Source of the DNA: Notospermus geniculatus
Lineage: Eukaryota; Nemertea; Pilidiophora; Heteronemertea; Lineidae
Assembly (NCBI GenBank): GCA_002633025.1
Contig: NMRB01000131.1
Location: 161,328-225,327, forward strand
Length of the DNA: 64,000 nucleotides
Reading direction: 5' to 3'
The translations under genes and the position numbers were made by a program. Within the stretch, counting starts at the first letter, position 1. Every line of letters begins with the position of its first letter. Below, piece after piece: positions 51,913 through 63,851 of the stretch. The notes under the pieces were generated by a model. The model worked only from the letters and a program-made list of their open reading frames with translations, did no database searches and was not told where the DNA came from.

Positions 51913-52214
51913 TCGATAATCGAAGGCCGATCTGCTCTCCACTGCGTTGCATCGCACATCACCCTTCGAGAAAGTGACCGGTCCACGGCGTATCTGCCGC
52001 CTCGAGAAGAAGAGGCCAATCAGAATCGGTGTTGTAAAATTTGAATCGTGGAACAAATAGTGGTAGCCGAAGACCCGATATAAAGTGTCATATGATTGGT
52101 CGACCGGTAAAGTTGGCATGGTGCCAAGATACGCCGCCGACTGGTCTATTTCTCGAAGGGTGATGTGCGGTGTAACGTAGTGGTGAGCAGATCGGCCTTC
52201 GATCATCGAAGATA
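51913..52214. repeat. Large inverted repeat with ~82-bp arms
   Basis: TCGATAATCGAAGGCCGATC onward (51913-51995) is matched in reverse complement by sequence up to 52214, at roughly 85 percent. Because of the symmetry the two strands encode similar peptides (EGRSALHCVASHITLRESD on plus, EGRSAHHYVTPHITLREID on minus). This is a by-product of the palindrome, not evidence of a gene. Confidence 0.8.
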
Positions 52215-52325
52215 GTATTCACGCTACCATCCGCAGTACAAGCGGCAATGCGATGCCAAGCCTGCGGTGGCGTGACAGCTCGCCACACAAAAGCTGACCA
52301 TAGAAGTTGCCTCGACAGCCAACCT

Positions 52326-52447
52326 TGGGCCGTATTCTAGAAGCTTCCTTAAACTCTAAGGTTTACCTTTAGCTATTGTCTGCAGGGCAGAACACAAAAG
52401 CATACAGTGGACCTTAGAGTTAAGGAAGCTTCTAGAATATGGGCCCA
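52326..52447. mobile_element. MITE with TGGGCCGTATTCTAGAAGC ends
   Basis: The left end TGGGCCGTATTCTAGAAGCT and right end AGCTTCTAGAATATGGGCCCA are inverted repeats of about 37 bp. The arms continue through TCCTTAA and CTCTAAGGT, as in the nested element at 32945, so the two are relatives. Confidence 0.87.
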
Positions 52448-53042
52448 AATGGTGAACACTTACTAAAATTCACATCGCTGGTTAGTGTGAAACCCGGAAG
52501 AGCGAAGACGTGTGGGGCTCGGTCGGTCTCCCTGCAGGAGAGTATGTTGATTGTCATGTGAACCTGGGAACAGAAGGCTTGGTACCCTGTGTATGTCTAC
52601 ACCGTATTAACTCGGGGATAAATAACTTCGCCTTTGATCAAGCTGTCATCATCATTTTAGCTGAAATTCAAATCCGATAAAATAGCATGTCACAGAGAGC
52701 AATACATTTACGGGCAGCTATTATCTTTCTGTTTCTTTCTCCGGTGGACGTTTTAAATGTCATCCGACTTTGATGTAGGTTTAGTTCGTCAGTTCGTGTA
52801 GGTAGACATCGACGCTTCGTTCATTTGAAATTGTACTTCCTCCAACTTTGCTTACGATCGAGGAAGACAGTGCCGCCCGACGGTAAAACTCGGTATCTCC
52901 ATTTATATTCAGCGGGAGCATGGTTGATTGACATAACAGCTATACTCTACACAACAGTGTACATGGTGGTAGAAGTTCAGGCTGTTCTTTCAACAAAACA
53001 TCGCCCCACTTACATGTAGGGTCTATTAAGCCGTCCATCCAC
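52448..53042. other. Intergenic, nothing supported
   Basis: Short frames only; none has paired splice sites or recognisable sequence. Confidence 0.4.
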
Positions 53043-53166
53043 GTACAATATTATTGCACAATATGGGGCCCAAAATGGGTGTCATGTGCTTCTGGCATAA
53101 TGGATGGAAGAAAGATTGGCAATAATATTGCCCATTGTGGGCCCCATATTGTGCAATAATATTGTA
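53043..53166. mobile_element. AT/GC-block hairpin MITE
   Basis: ACAATATTATTGCACAATAT followed by GGGGCCCAAAATGGG on the left is matched on the right with about one mismatch in 34 bases. The centre holds ATGGATGGAAG. The target duplication is unclear. Confidence 0.83.
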
Positions 53167-54217
53167 TTGTGGAAAAACCGCTTTACAACAGATACTCAAA
53201 ACACCCACTTATGCCTACAGGAATGCTTCGATGTCTTTGGTTTCCCTCACTGCCTGTTTTAATTGTCTGTTAAAGAAGAACGTCAGCTGTACTGGGTACA
53301 GTTTCCTTTCGAAGTATACGGGTGTTTGCAACTTAGAACCTACATGTAGTAAGACCATTCGCTTCAAAACGCGCCGCCATTTTTGTCACGTCATGTTTAT
53401 TTTTTACTTGTACTACGTCGTGTCATGTGAGTCCTGAGGCGAAACGTACTGCCACATTCCATTCTACAGCTGGGCATAATTCGGAAGGACAGACTGTACC
53501 CTGGGCACAGTTCCAGACGAATTTGGTTCACATTAGATGCAGCTTTAGGTTATCAGTGGTTCTGAACGTTCACCCCCTAATAACCGTGCGGTGACGAAGC
53601 GAGCGAGTGCTAAGAACCATTTTATTCTCAGGATGGGAGTGAGGGTTATCTCGGAGATCGTACTCCCTAGTCCAGTCCAGTTCGTTCTGATTTCAATCGT
53701 GATATATCAGCGTAGTTCATCAGCCACTGTAAGATAATCCAGGTCTTACGATTCCCATACCTGATACATTAGTCCGATTAACAATAAATCACTCAAAAGT
53801 TGGCAGACCGTAATCCGTTTTCGTTCGCAGCTGAGACGCTTGGACACGAGTTGTCCGCACAACAAGTACGGTGTGGAAGGTGAAAAGATGAGTTGAATCG
53901 TGTGAGGATATTTTATTTGATGTTCTGGCGCTGAGGGGGAATAATCGTATCTCTGACATGAGTAACATGAATACGAGAGATGAAATGTTGTCGTATATCT
54001 GTCAAAGATACCAAATGAATTTGATAACACGAATGAGGTTATCTGGCAGTTCTCAAGTCATCTTTATTTTACACTCTGAGAAAGAACAAGCTGTAAATCT
54101 GTTGCGGATGTGAAAGGAGAGTGGAGAGTCTTCGCAAAGCCCTCCGTAACGCCAACACGAACGCCAATCCCAAGTTCGATGCTACAAATAGAGCACCGAA
54201 GAAACGGACGTAGACGT
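53167..54217. other. Intergenic up to the assembly gap
   Basis: No supported gene. The frame that starts at 54110 and continues through the N run is an artefact of the gap. Confidence 0.45.
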
Positions 54218-55074
54218 NNNNNNNNNNNNNNNNNNNNNNNNNNNNNNNNNNNNNNNNNNNNNNNNNNNNNNNNNNNNNNNNNNNNNNNNNNNNNNNNNNN
54301 NNNNNNNNNNNNNNNNNNNNNNNNNNNNNNNNNNNNNNNNNNNNNNNNNNNNNNNNNNNNNNNNNNNNNNNNNNNNNNNNNNNNNNNNNNNNNNNNNNNN
54401 NNNNNNNNNNNNNNNNNNNNNNNNNNNNNNNNNNNNNNNNNNNNNNNNNNNNNNNNNNNNNNNNNNNNNNNNNNNNNNNNNNNNNNNNNNNNNNNNNNNN
54501 NNNNNNNNNNNNNNNNNNNNNNNNNNNNNNNNNNNNNNNNNNNNNNNNNNNNNNNNNNNNNNNNNNNNNNNNNNNNNNNNNNNNNNNNNNNNNNNNNNNN
54601 NNNNNNNNNNNNNNNNNNNNNNNNNNNNNNNNNNNNNNNNNNNNNNNNNNNNNNNNNNNNNNNNNNNNNNNNNNNNNNNNNNNNNNNNNNNNNNNNNNNN
54701 NNNNNNNNNNNNNNNNNNNNNNNNNNNNNNNNNNNNNNNNNNNNNNNNNNNNNNNNNNNNNNNNNNNNNNNNNNNNNNNNNNNNNNNNNNNNNNNNNNNN
54801 NNNNNNNNNNNNNNNNNNNNNNNNNNNNNNNNNNNNNNNNNNNNNNNNNNNNNNNNNNNNNNNNNNNNNNNNNNNNNNNNNNNNNNNNNNNNNNNNNNNN
54901 NNNNNNNNNNNNNNNNNNNNNNNNNNNNNNNNNNNNNNNNNNNNNNNNNNNNNNNNNNNNNNNNNNNNNNNNNNNNNNNNNNNNNNNNNNNNNNNNNNNN
55001 NNNNNNNNNNNNNNNNNNNNNNNNNNNNNNNNNNNNNNNNNNNNNNNNNNNNNNNNNNNNNNNNNNNNNNNNNN
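54218..55074. other. Assembly gap (857 N)
   Basis: A continuous run of N. The true length may differ. The SINE to the right is cut by it, so the gap may have been caused by dispersed repeats. Confidence 0.98.
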
Positions 55075-55290
55075 GGCTACAGTTCACCTGTGTGGGTTCT
55101 TTCACTTGCCCTGGCATAGACACTCACCCATGTAGCACAAGGGACCACGGCTTTTAGTCCCGTCCGACGGACCCTCAATAAATATTTCACAATTATTATT
55201 TTCACAATTTTTTGTGTATGCGCCTTCGCCCGGAGTCGAACTCGCGCCGACCCATTACACAGTTTGGTAGTCAAGCGGTCACCGGGCTTA
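55075..55290 (-). mobile_element. tRNA-derived SINE with MESC-like core, truncated by gap
   Basis: On the minus strand a tRNA-like head comes first (55290-55219): AGCCCGGTGACCGCTTGACT near the A box, then GGGTCGGCGCGAGTTCGACT with a B-box-like GAGTTCGACTC. An AT-rich linker follows, then GGGTCCGTCGGACGGGACTA, AAAGCCGTGGTCCC and GGGCAAGTGAAAGAACCC. The block GGGAC.AAAAGCCG.GGTCCC..GTG...AAGAACCC resembles the MESC (mollusc, echinoderm, sea squirt) SINE core as I recall it. The 3' tail is lost in the N run. The head has base changes that make a functional tRNA unlikely. Confidence 0.6.
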
Positions 55291-55847
55291 GAAATGAATT
55301 TATTTCTGAGTTTCCTTAAATCCAAGATCAACAGAATCGTATCCATTCACATCAATAATGAACTGCTCATAAACCTCTACGAGAGAATGCTACGTTGAAA
55401 CTTTGAAAATGGGATAAAGAGAACATTTCACCTGACTTCGTTTCGCGACTACTAACTTTTATGAATTCGTAGCCTCCACAATGCTCCGGGCATCGAACCT
55501 CAGCTCCAAATTGACTGCCCACATTGGGCTTTAAAATGACACTCCTACATAATATCTTGTGAAGTTTAATGATTCTCAAGTGAGACTTTCTCGCGATATA
55601 TCTCTGATGGCTGGCCACTCATTCCAGCCCCAGGATGTAAATGTACAGTACTCATTCATGTACCAATCTCTTTGCCTTCAGGGTTGTTAGTTGTAATGGG
55701 TTCCTACACGAGGAAGCAAAAGGGCTTTATATGATATGCCGTCGGCATTTACCCTGTAGGTGTCCTTGTTAGCAAAGGCAGTAGGTACAGCCTTCACTGA
55801 CCTGTCGAGCTCACGATCAACAAGTTAAAGAAGTATGCGTTAACAGT
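55291..55847. other. Intergenic, one weak exon-like frame
   Basis: A minus-strand frame (about 55519-55432) with GAEVRCPEHCGGYEF and a GTGAAA donor is open but short. It also contains a GGTTCGATGCC word, so it may be repeat-derived. It is not called as a gene. Confidence 0.35.
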
Positions 55848-56125
55848 TTACGCTGATGGTTCTTGTGACCAAAGGCAATACTCGATTCCATAGTTCAGCT
55901 TTCGTTGATGATAAACAAGTTGCGTTAAAATACTGCCAGTTAGTCGGTAATCATCGTGGAAATAGCTTTGTGAAGCGAAAAAGATGTGGATGGCTCCCGG
56001 GGTGTTCTTGAAACGAATCGAAAGGTCATGAAGTGAACAGAAGTCGTTTGCTTGAAGAGGTTTTGTGTGAAGGGCAAGGACGATGAAATGCAAATAACGT
56101 TTCTCATGATGACTATCTTGCAGAG
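55848..56125 (-). CDS. Candidate terminal exon, unrecognised globular tail
   Basis: An acceptor with a good pyrimidine tract (TATTCTTTTCGTTCCAG) leads into 92 codons, entering in phase 1 and ending TAA at 55848. It reads LQDSHHEKRYLHFIVLALHT, KPLQANDFCSLHDLSIRFKN, TPGAIHIFFASQSYFHDDYR and LTGSILTQLVYHQRKLNYGI. The mix of hydrophobic and charged residues and the codon use look like real protein. No family was recognised. The rest of the gene would lie at higher coordinates, where nothing matching was identified. Confidence 0.4.
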
Positions 56126-59100
56126 CTGGAACGAAAAGAATAATGTAACGCTGTAGGCTACCATTTCCTGCAAAAGTACATGAATACGGCAAATTGACAA
56201 ACATGTACATTATGTACACGTACATGATCTAGGCTACATGTCTTAAACAGCAGGTCGAATTGATCCTGAAGATCGTACATGACGTAACGTGTAGTAGTTG
56301 TATTGCATCGAACTATCTGATCCCCCCACCCCAAACATATACATGTAATTGCTCTGCAATCGAACCAAACCTCCACGCGTTCACAATCGTTGAATTAAAA
56401 TGTGACCTACATGTACATTCATTGCCCCTGAACCTCAAACAACGCAAAGAACATCTATAAATTGTTACCACGAAAAAATCATCCTTTAAGAAAGAATGTG
56501 AACACGTTTCGTCGATAATGATGACAAAAAATAAAATTTATGTGAGCTCAAACAAAATGGACTCTAAATAGATTTACGACATGTCGTAAATTTGCCGATT
56601 TATGCTGTCTCCACACCGGAAGCGTCAACAGAACCAGCAACCGATTGGTCTGTTTACTTGCCGCTATCTGGTTGGTAATATCCAGTGGTCAAATATACCC
56701 CGTTGATTGGCGCTCTGGGTCGCCATAAGGTGTAAGGTGACAGTATACGATGTTGACACGGTGTTGCGTGATGCAGGTGAAAAAATATCATATCATGATA
56801 TGAGGGAAGGCCATTCGATCAGGACCGTGTGTACCAGAATCAATAAGAGTGTCTACCCTTTGTTGTGAAGCATCTGCAAGAAATGTTCAGACACCGAGAC
56901 TTTTGCCACTAATGCCGAAGATTAGTGAATATCCGCAAGATGTAGCCTACTTTTATATTGTAGGCCTACTTTTGTCCCAGGAGAGTGGTGCCGGGAGAGA
57001 AAGTGTCTATGGGTTTTGATTCACTCGGATAGGCCTCAGTGACAAATGCATAGTGCATTAGGACTTACGTGCATATCGCTGTGCATGCACGTACATTTTG
57101 AGTCCATGTATTGACTGTGTAGTATTAGCATTAGTGTTCTCGTTAGGAGGGATTTCTTAACTCGAATGTCGGCCCTTCCACTGTTACACATTCAGAACTG
57201 GCATTTGCCGAGATATTTGACAGAGTGCGGTTTGGGTGTTGTTGTCTTCGGCCACCTTACATCAACCATGCGTTCACGATGTTCATTGCCTCATAACACT
57301 CGAAAGAACTCTTGATCTTCGTCGACTTGCTCCTTCGGTATACTCTGATGAAGTCCGATGAGTGTTGATGAAATATTTACAAAGGATCAAATCCTAATTG
57401 TAAAATGATTACCCTTCGTATTATGCAGCGACCTCACTAATAAACCAGGTGGACGTCTCGAATTGTTCAAATTTGCATGGTTCTTTCCGGCGGCAAAATC
57501 TACTGTTGTATCGGAACATGCCGACAGCAGTGGCATGTGTAATTTGAATGTCCTATAGTACGTAATGTACGTCCTACATACGTAATGTACGTTGTAGTAC
57601 GGTATGTCTTATCCGGCCACCACGGCAACTCGTCGAACACGCAAGTCATTCGAATATTCATGTTATTGGGAAGTGGTCTAGGGTTATGCATGTAAACGCA
57701 CAAAATACNAGCCCAGCCGAGACAAATGGTGGAGATGATAGCATTGGTGTTGGAGAAAACTTTTAGTCGCTGTGGGCGTGCACTAGTACGGTACAGGAAT
57801 TCATCATTTTCACGTACAGTACATGTAGTATTGGTCATATCCAACTCACAGCTCGGATTCTATAATTCAGTTGGTTTTGCAAGTTAATTATCATCCTCTG
57901 GCACTAGAATCTAATATCCTATCCGTTGATACCACGACTACTGTAGAATTTCTAATCGCTGATTCAAGTTTGAAATACATGTAAGCATGTGCTCAGCGAT
58001 GCAAACACGATCTGCTACCTTCGCGTTTCCCGACATTTCGAGCCTTTTCACAAATTCCACTTGATTTCGGCACTGTGTTCACATACATGTAGGCCTATCC
58101 TACGCGTGCATAACGCCATGTACTGTCATCTTGGCTGCTCCCTTCAAAAGAAATTCATTTGACATGGAGAAATTTTAAAAAATATGTACTGAATGAATCC
58201 TTAAATTGTCCAGACGCAGACTCTAAACTCTCACTTACCTGTCCCATTCCTAAACTCGGAAAAAATGTCTAAATCCTAGTTGAAGATGTACGTGTACATG
58301 TACGTATTTTCATCGAAAAAATGGTCTTGGCAGTGAAAGGGTTACAGCTACGATGAAATTGCAATATCATTGATATCTTCATTTCGCTATCTCGGCACCG
58401 ACATGACCGCAGCATGGCCAATTAGATTCAAATAATGTTTCCATATTCCGATGAAGACTGATGATCTTTAGATGAGCAACGGAAGGATGAAGCGGTAATA
58501 ACGAGGTTGTGGCCGATGATGCTGATATCAACATTAATAATGACTGGCCTTGCGATGAGGGTCATGAGAGCTTCAAGCGTAGTCATTAACGGCCCGTTTC
58601 AACTACAGCGGTTTCCGCCGCGTTTTGCGATGGGCGGTGCGGTTTTCACAAGGTTGGGAGTTTTTTCTATAGTCTAACAGCTGTAGTGGCCTTAAGCTCA
58701 ACTGCATGAACAAAAACACTACAGCGCTGCAGTAATAAGTGCAAACGCCCTTCGAAGTACCTCCAGAACATGATAGACTACCGGCTTGTTTGGCGGCGCC
58801 ACTGTATTCAATCTCATGGCCTCAATCGAGACACATCAAGCGTCAGCGTCCAAGTGACAGAGCCCACACAGCAGTTTCCAACACTTGCCGTGCGGGCTCC
58901 ACAGGGCTTTGTACTGTAGTGGTAATGACTCGTTTCACTTCAACTAGAATGAGCAAGAATAAGCAAGAATGAGCAGACGCCAATCAATAACCCACCGTAG
59001 TGGGTTTGGGTCATTAATATCATTGCGACCAAAGCCGCTATAAGTACACTGTGCGTAAATACGTTTGATGTCCTAAAGATATAGCTTAGAGAGGGGCTAA

Positions 59101-59874
59101 AAGAGGGTTCGCGACTATATCAGCCCCACTTCAAAAAGCTTTCCATGATATTTTGTCGGCTAACTTTGCTTTGTTGCGGCAAATGTTCATTCACAATGCT
59201 TGACTGAGTAGAGGGAAAGATGAAAACATGGCCAAAGCTAAGCATAGGGACAAGGGGCGAATGCCCCCAAACGTCACCGAAAAACATGTTTTTGCATTCA
59301 GAGTTTGGCCGAAAAGGGACAAAAAGGCGAAGTTTTTGCCCCCTTGCTCCCCCGGAGCCTAATGCCCCCCAAACAGCTATGGCCTGGATAATATTGAAGT
59401 GATTTGATTGCAATGCTGTTCAAGAGACGAATATCTTGTTTATAAAGAAAGGTGACTGAAAATATACGACAAAAAGCACTGATTAACAGTCGCAGCACCT
59501 TGGTCTGATATTCGGCGTGGACGTAAAATCACCCGTGGCGTATCAAAAATGACCACCTTATAACCACCCCCATAAGTGTACGGTGTCCTTCAATCCGATA
59601 CTATCATTAAGTCTAGTTTTAATAATTGTGCCCTTCGGTTAAACTAATCTAAGTTTCCATATAATAACTCATTACGTCTGTACCCGCCGGCATCTCTGGA
59701 GAAATCATTTCCTTGTTTTTAAAGTGCAGCTTTTATCTTTCCCAAAGGTCTGGTCATTTTGGTTTGTTGCCTTTGGTGGTCTTATAATAATCACTTAAAG
59801 TACGTATATATGTATTGTCCTGGTTGGCGAACCACAGTCGAATCCGTTTCAGGACGAAAATGTCGTCTGTACAG
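56126..59874. other. Intergenic, rich in ACATGTAC words
   Basis: Repeated TACATGTAC and ACGTAATGTACGT words (57550-57610), a weak foldback at about 58588-58696 (ACGGCCCGTTTCAACTACAG and CTGTAGTGGCCTTAAG) and a single N at 57709 are the only structures. No supported exon. Confidence 0.45.
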
Positions 59875-60354
59875 ACATTTCCAACAAAGATGGCGGTCTT
59901 TTAGTTCTCACCATATGGCGTTAGAAGCTTAAAATACCGGTTTAATGGCCGCTGGCACGCTTAGCTGGTCAAGCGGGCCATGGGCACAAAATTTTAGGTG
60001 AAATAAGCCCTTGTTACACTACATAAAAAACCCGTGTCGAACCCGGTTTTTTTCTGTCCACACCTGTTAAAAACGCGGTGTAATAATCCCCTCCGAGCTC
60101 CAACGGTTTTTGGAGGGCCCAATTTAGGTCCCCGTCACAAAATTTGAGTAGTGTTCACGGGCACCGGGCCTCAGGAGGGATTTTTTTCAGAGCCGGGCTA
60201 GACACGGGTGTCAAAAACCCGGGAATTTCTATGTAGTGTAACCACGGCTATAATTGTCTGAGAGGAAGAGTTTGGTAGTGTTATATCATGCTTGGACAAA
60301 TGGCCACGGCGTCATGTGGGAGAACTAGTAGGCCACCATCTTTGTTGGAAAAGT
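59875..60354. mobile_element. MITE copy 2 of the ACCTTTCCAAC family, interrupted
   Basis: Ends ACATTTCCAACAAAGATGGC and (reverse complement) ACTTTTCCAACAAAGATGGT. It shares GCCGCTGGCACGCTTAGCTG with copy 1 at 37678. It is about 110 bp longer because of an inserted element at 60006-60249. Confidence 0.82.
60006..60249. mobile_element. MITE nested in the preceding copy
   Basis: Ends AGCCCTTGTTACACTACATA and (reverse complement) AGCCGTGGTTACACTACATA, with ATA on both sides (60003-60005 and 60250-60252). Subterminal words ACCCGTGTCGAACCCGG and ACACGGGTGTCAAAAACCCG continue the inverted symmetry. Confidence 0.82.
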
Positions 60355-63273
60355 CTATATATGTGTACCTGTACAGTGTGTCACAGAATGAACTGAGAAA
60401 TAAGTAAAACGGCAAGTTGTTGGCCAGAGGAGGGTTAATATGAATCATCACCGTTCGTCTCGTAACAGCTGTTAGGTGGTCGTAATGTGTCTGATGACAC
60501 GCAGGCACCCATGTTTCCAAAATAAATAAAAATATTTTTCTTTCCTCACAGAATGTCCAGTCTTTCAGTCGTACATTATATGTAAACTGTACGGTACTGT
60601 ATTGTACGGTTTTATTGGTAAAAAATATAATATTAATAAAAAAGGAGTAATATTCCCCAGCTGCGTTAGCAAAATTGATTTCAACAATGACGTTCTCTAC
60701 CTCACAATGTAGCATGCACCTCACCGCACATTCATTAGTAGATAGATAATTGTGGTATTTACTCAAGGAAACTTCATTCATTGCTTCAAATGTCATGAGC
60801 AGCTCTACATGATTTATTCAATAGAAACCAAATGTCAAGTATTCACTATGCGTTCCTTCTGGCTATCGACAGATTTATATCTTCTCGCTGTTTATTTTTG
60901 TTGGTCAGTACAGAATATAAATGTCATCAAGTTTTGGCTGCCAAGTATATAAGTGCTATCTGGGAGAGGAGAAGGGAACTCCTGTTTCGGTCCTGAGGAG
61001 AGTTTTGGCCCTCGGTCCGAGATCGGCAGCTTCCCCTCTGCTCTTCCAGTGGCAATTCTGTCTGTGTAGTGACAGATAAGCCCGGTAAGGGCTGGGAATT
61101 CTGTAACCTGTACGTCTGTTGTATGAACATTTGGCTGTAATTCCTGTCACTATAATAAATAAATATACAAATATACATACATGTAGCACACGGAAACGTT
61201 AGGATCAAGAATATGACGTTATGCCATTTTTTTGCCGATGTGATTTGAAATGCTTCACTGCATGACAGGCAAAACTGCCAAACGGGGCAGCTACTGCGCT
61301 CCCTTCTGCCATGCCAAAAGCTCACGTTACTGCCAGTGTGACGAGTGTGGCGAATTTCCTTCCCAGTGCCAATGTCAGGGCCATACCAAGCTATTTGCCT
61401 TGGGCATTTGGTTCTCTGTCGTGGCAAAACTTCCATTTTTTTGCATTTTTCGGCAAAAATCTGCATGTCATTGAACAATACGTTTTTTCGGTGACGTCTC
61501 AAGGGGAAGAGGCAAAATCCCCCATGTCCCTATGCTAGGTACGACCATGATAGACTTCCCCCGTGAAAAGCATGGTCAAAGCTTGCACTATAGTCAGTGC
61601 GATTACAGGTACTCCCGATGTAATGATATCATATCTGCGACGAGAGTATAGCTATTTGGCCAATCAGCTTCCACTTCCATATCCTCGCCAAATCGGATTA
61701 CAAGTCTACCTTTCATCCGAAATTCTGCAGTGAAGTTTCCGATACAGGAGTGAGTTTAATCTCATTTAGACCATCAGCTGCCTGGCGAAGACTTTTCTCA
61801 TCATGTGAAAAGTCAAACTCGCAGTTCCAAGGGAGACTTTTGTCTTGCACAAGGCATCAGCGGTCAATACGGGATGAACTAACGATCACCTATTCAGATG
61901 AACAGCAAGTCCCACGTCTACCCGAACGGCAAGGTTCGTCAACCAACCTGAAGGTTCAGGCTAGACATCTCACCGACATTTAATTCATTGCCTGCTGCAA
62001 ACACCGTAGGGAGAAGCGACTTTGCTTTTATTTTTGACCAATTAAAAGCGATTTGTGATCATCACTACGGTTTCCGCGGGCAGTAGGCGTTAAGCTCTCT
62101 CACGAACAACCTTACCGCCGGCTGTTAATCCATGTCGGTGGGGGGAAAACAGATGCTGGAATATCCATGGCAACTCACCGCGGTATAAATGAAAGTGGCA
62201 GTTCCCTTGCTCGGGTGTTGAATCCGATGTGCGAGGAACGCGAAACCGTACGAGTTAGTGGACTAGTGCCAAAAAGATCTTCTGACTCGGGGAGGATTCC
62301 ACCTTAATCGACGGTGACGCCGGTCTCAGTATAACACGGATGAACGAAAACCAAATTGCCGTAAAGTTGTTATTCGAGCTGTGTTCGATTCGAATACGTA
62401 ACAATTTTACACTTCATAATTTGGACGTATCGTGTGTTTATTACTCGTGATTGGTTGCTATTGGCGAAAAACATTCTCTTGGCGACTTTCATCGGGTTAA
62501 GGACCTAGTGCGGATTTATCGTAAATTGTCAGGTTATATTCTTGGAGTGCGTTGTCAATTTCGTGGTCGGAGTTAATGGTTCGTAAGTAATGCGGCAAGT
62601 TAGATATCGGACGCACTTGCTTCCAATAAATGATATTCATTAGGCGAGGTCCAATTTACCCTCTAGACTTAAAGTGGTCATTTCGTATCGTGGCTATGGG
62701 CGTCTTTTGTGCAAAATGATCTCTGTCAAAGCTCTCGAAATCTTGGTGGTGAATTCCCCTTTGCCTCCCCTTCATCCGTTATCACAAAAATTAATTATAA
62801 TAACATTTATCATTGAACATTGACTATTCAATTTTTTGCCTGGCATTTCCAAACATATGCCGTTTTCAAGTTGTAGGCCTAACCTCGAGAAAAAAATATA
62901 TATAACGGCAATGGTTTCGTTTTGAAGTCCAACACAACTACATTAATTTGAGAAGAGGCACTTCACAGTGGTTATTAAAATCATCGCACCAACAACCTTT
63001 TAGTCCTAAGGCAACTGCCGCACAAAGTTTTTCAAAACTCGACATTTATTCGTCAAGTGTAACTGGAACCAGCCTTGGGATAAAATTGTTCAAAGGAACC
63101 CATACGTCATTGTTTCTCGGTGTCATTCGTGTTGGCTCCCAAGGGTCCTGTCAGGTTGTCACTCGAAGATTCCATACGTGATTTAATACATTTGAATGCG
63201 TTCGTACGTTCACAGTTCTCAGTGTGATTCAATCGCTTTGAGGATCAGTCTTACGTAAAGTGTTTCATCATTA
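60355..63273. other. Intergenic, possible LINE/SINE tail
   Basis: At about 60960-61175 a run from GGAGAGGAGAAGGGAACTCC to GTCACTATAATAAATAAATA looks like the 3' end of a retroposon with an ATAA-type tail in plus orientation, though no reverse transcriptase frame is upstream. Minus frames of 171 and 191 codons at 60281-60796 and 60927-61502 have no domain or splice support. Confidence 0.4.
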
Positions 63274-63403
63274 GGGACTTCCGGCAACGCTCCGTATCGT
63301 CGATCCGTATCACGTATGACGTATGACTTTAATAGAAAATGCATTAGCTCGATACGTCATACGTGATACGGATCGAACGATACGGAGCCCTGCCGGAAGT
63401 CCC
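63274..63403. mobile_element. TA-flanked 130-bp hairpin MITE
   Basis: Starts GGGACTTCCGGCAACGCTCC and ends with its near reverse complement (CCTGCCGGAAGTCCC). Arms of more than 50 bp continue through GTATCGTCGATCCGTATCAC. TA stands on both sides (63272-63273 and 63404-63405). Length, GGGA start and TA flanks parallel the element at 40967-41097. Confidence 0.85.
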
Positions 63404-63449
63404 TATTGTGAAAACGCCGTATCCGATTGTTTTCTGGGCGCTTCGTGTA

Positions 63450-63851
63450 CGTTTGAACCTCCCTTTGCGGGCACCTCTGTCAAGGAGGGGCCTCGCCATT
63501 ATGGCCACCGATTTTCAGTCTCAAAATGGTAATTTTGTTTATCTTTCGCCTCTGAAATCAGGACACCTGTCTGTCAAGGACAACATTTCTGCGTCCCACT
63601 GTGTTCTTGATAAAGAGATTTCACTCTGATTGCTTTCTGTCGTCTGTGCACTAGTACTTCATGTTACGTTAGAACCTCCCTTTGCGGGTACCTCTGTCAA
63701 GAAGGAGTATCTTCATTTATATGGTTACCGAATTTGAGTCCAAAATGGTAAATTCTATTCATCTTTCACCTCAAAAATCAGGACACCTCTCCCCCAAGGA
63801 CAACATTTCTGAGTCCTATGGGCGTTCCTGATACAGAGGTTTCACTCTGAT
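63450..63851. repeat. ~215-bp tandem duplication of a transposon-end repeat
   Basis: GAACCTCCCTTTGCGGGCAC (about 63454) and GAACCTCCCTTTGCGGGTAC (about 63671) begin two units that continue with TCAGGACACCT, AAGGACAACATTTCTG and GAGATTTCACTCTGATT or GAGGTTTCACTCTGATT. Word order AGGACACCT, AAGGACAAC, GAGGTTTCACT is typical of degraded DNA-transposon repeats. Confidence 0.75.

Noticed and set aside
54110-55135. Long frames on both strands across 54110-55135
   Set aside because: They are open only because the N run contains no stop codons; the real sequence on each side is under 40 codons.
55432-55519. Minus frame with EVRCPEHCGGYEF and a GTGAAA donor
   Set aside because: It is short, its acceptor is weak, and it contains a GGTTCGATGCC word, so a repeat origin is as likely as an exon.
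60281-61502. Minus frames of 171 and 191 codons
   Set aside because: No recognisable domain, no splice context, and part overlaps a probable retroposon tail.
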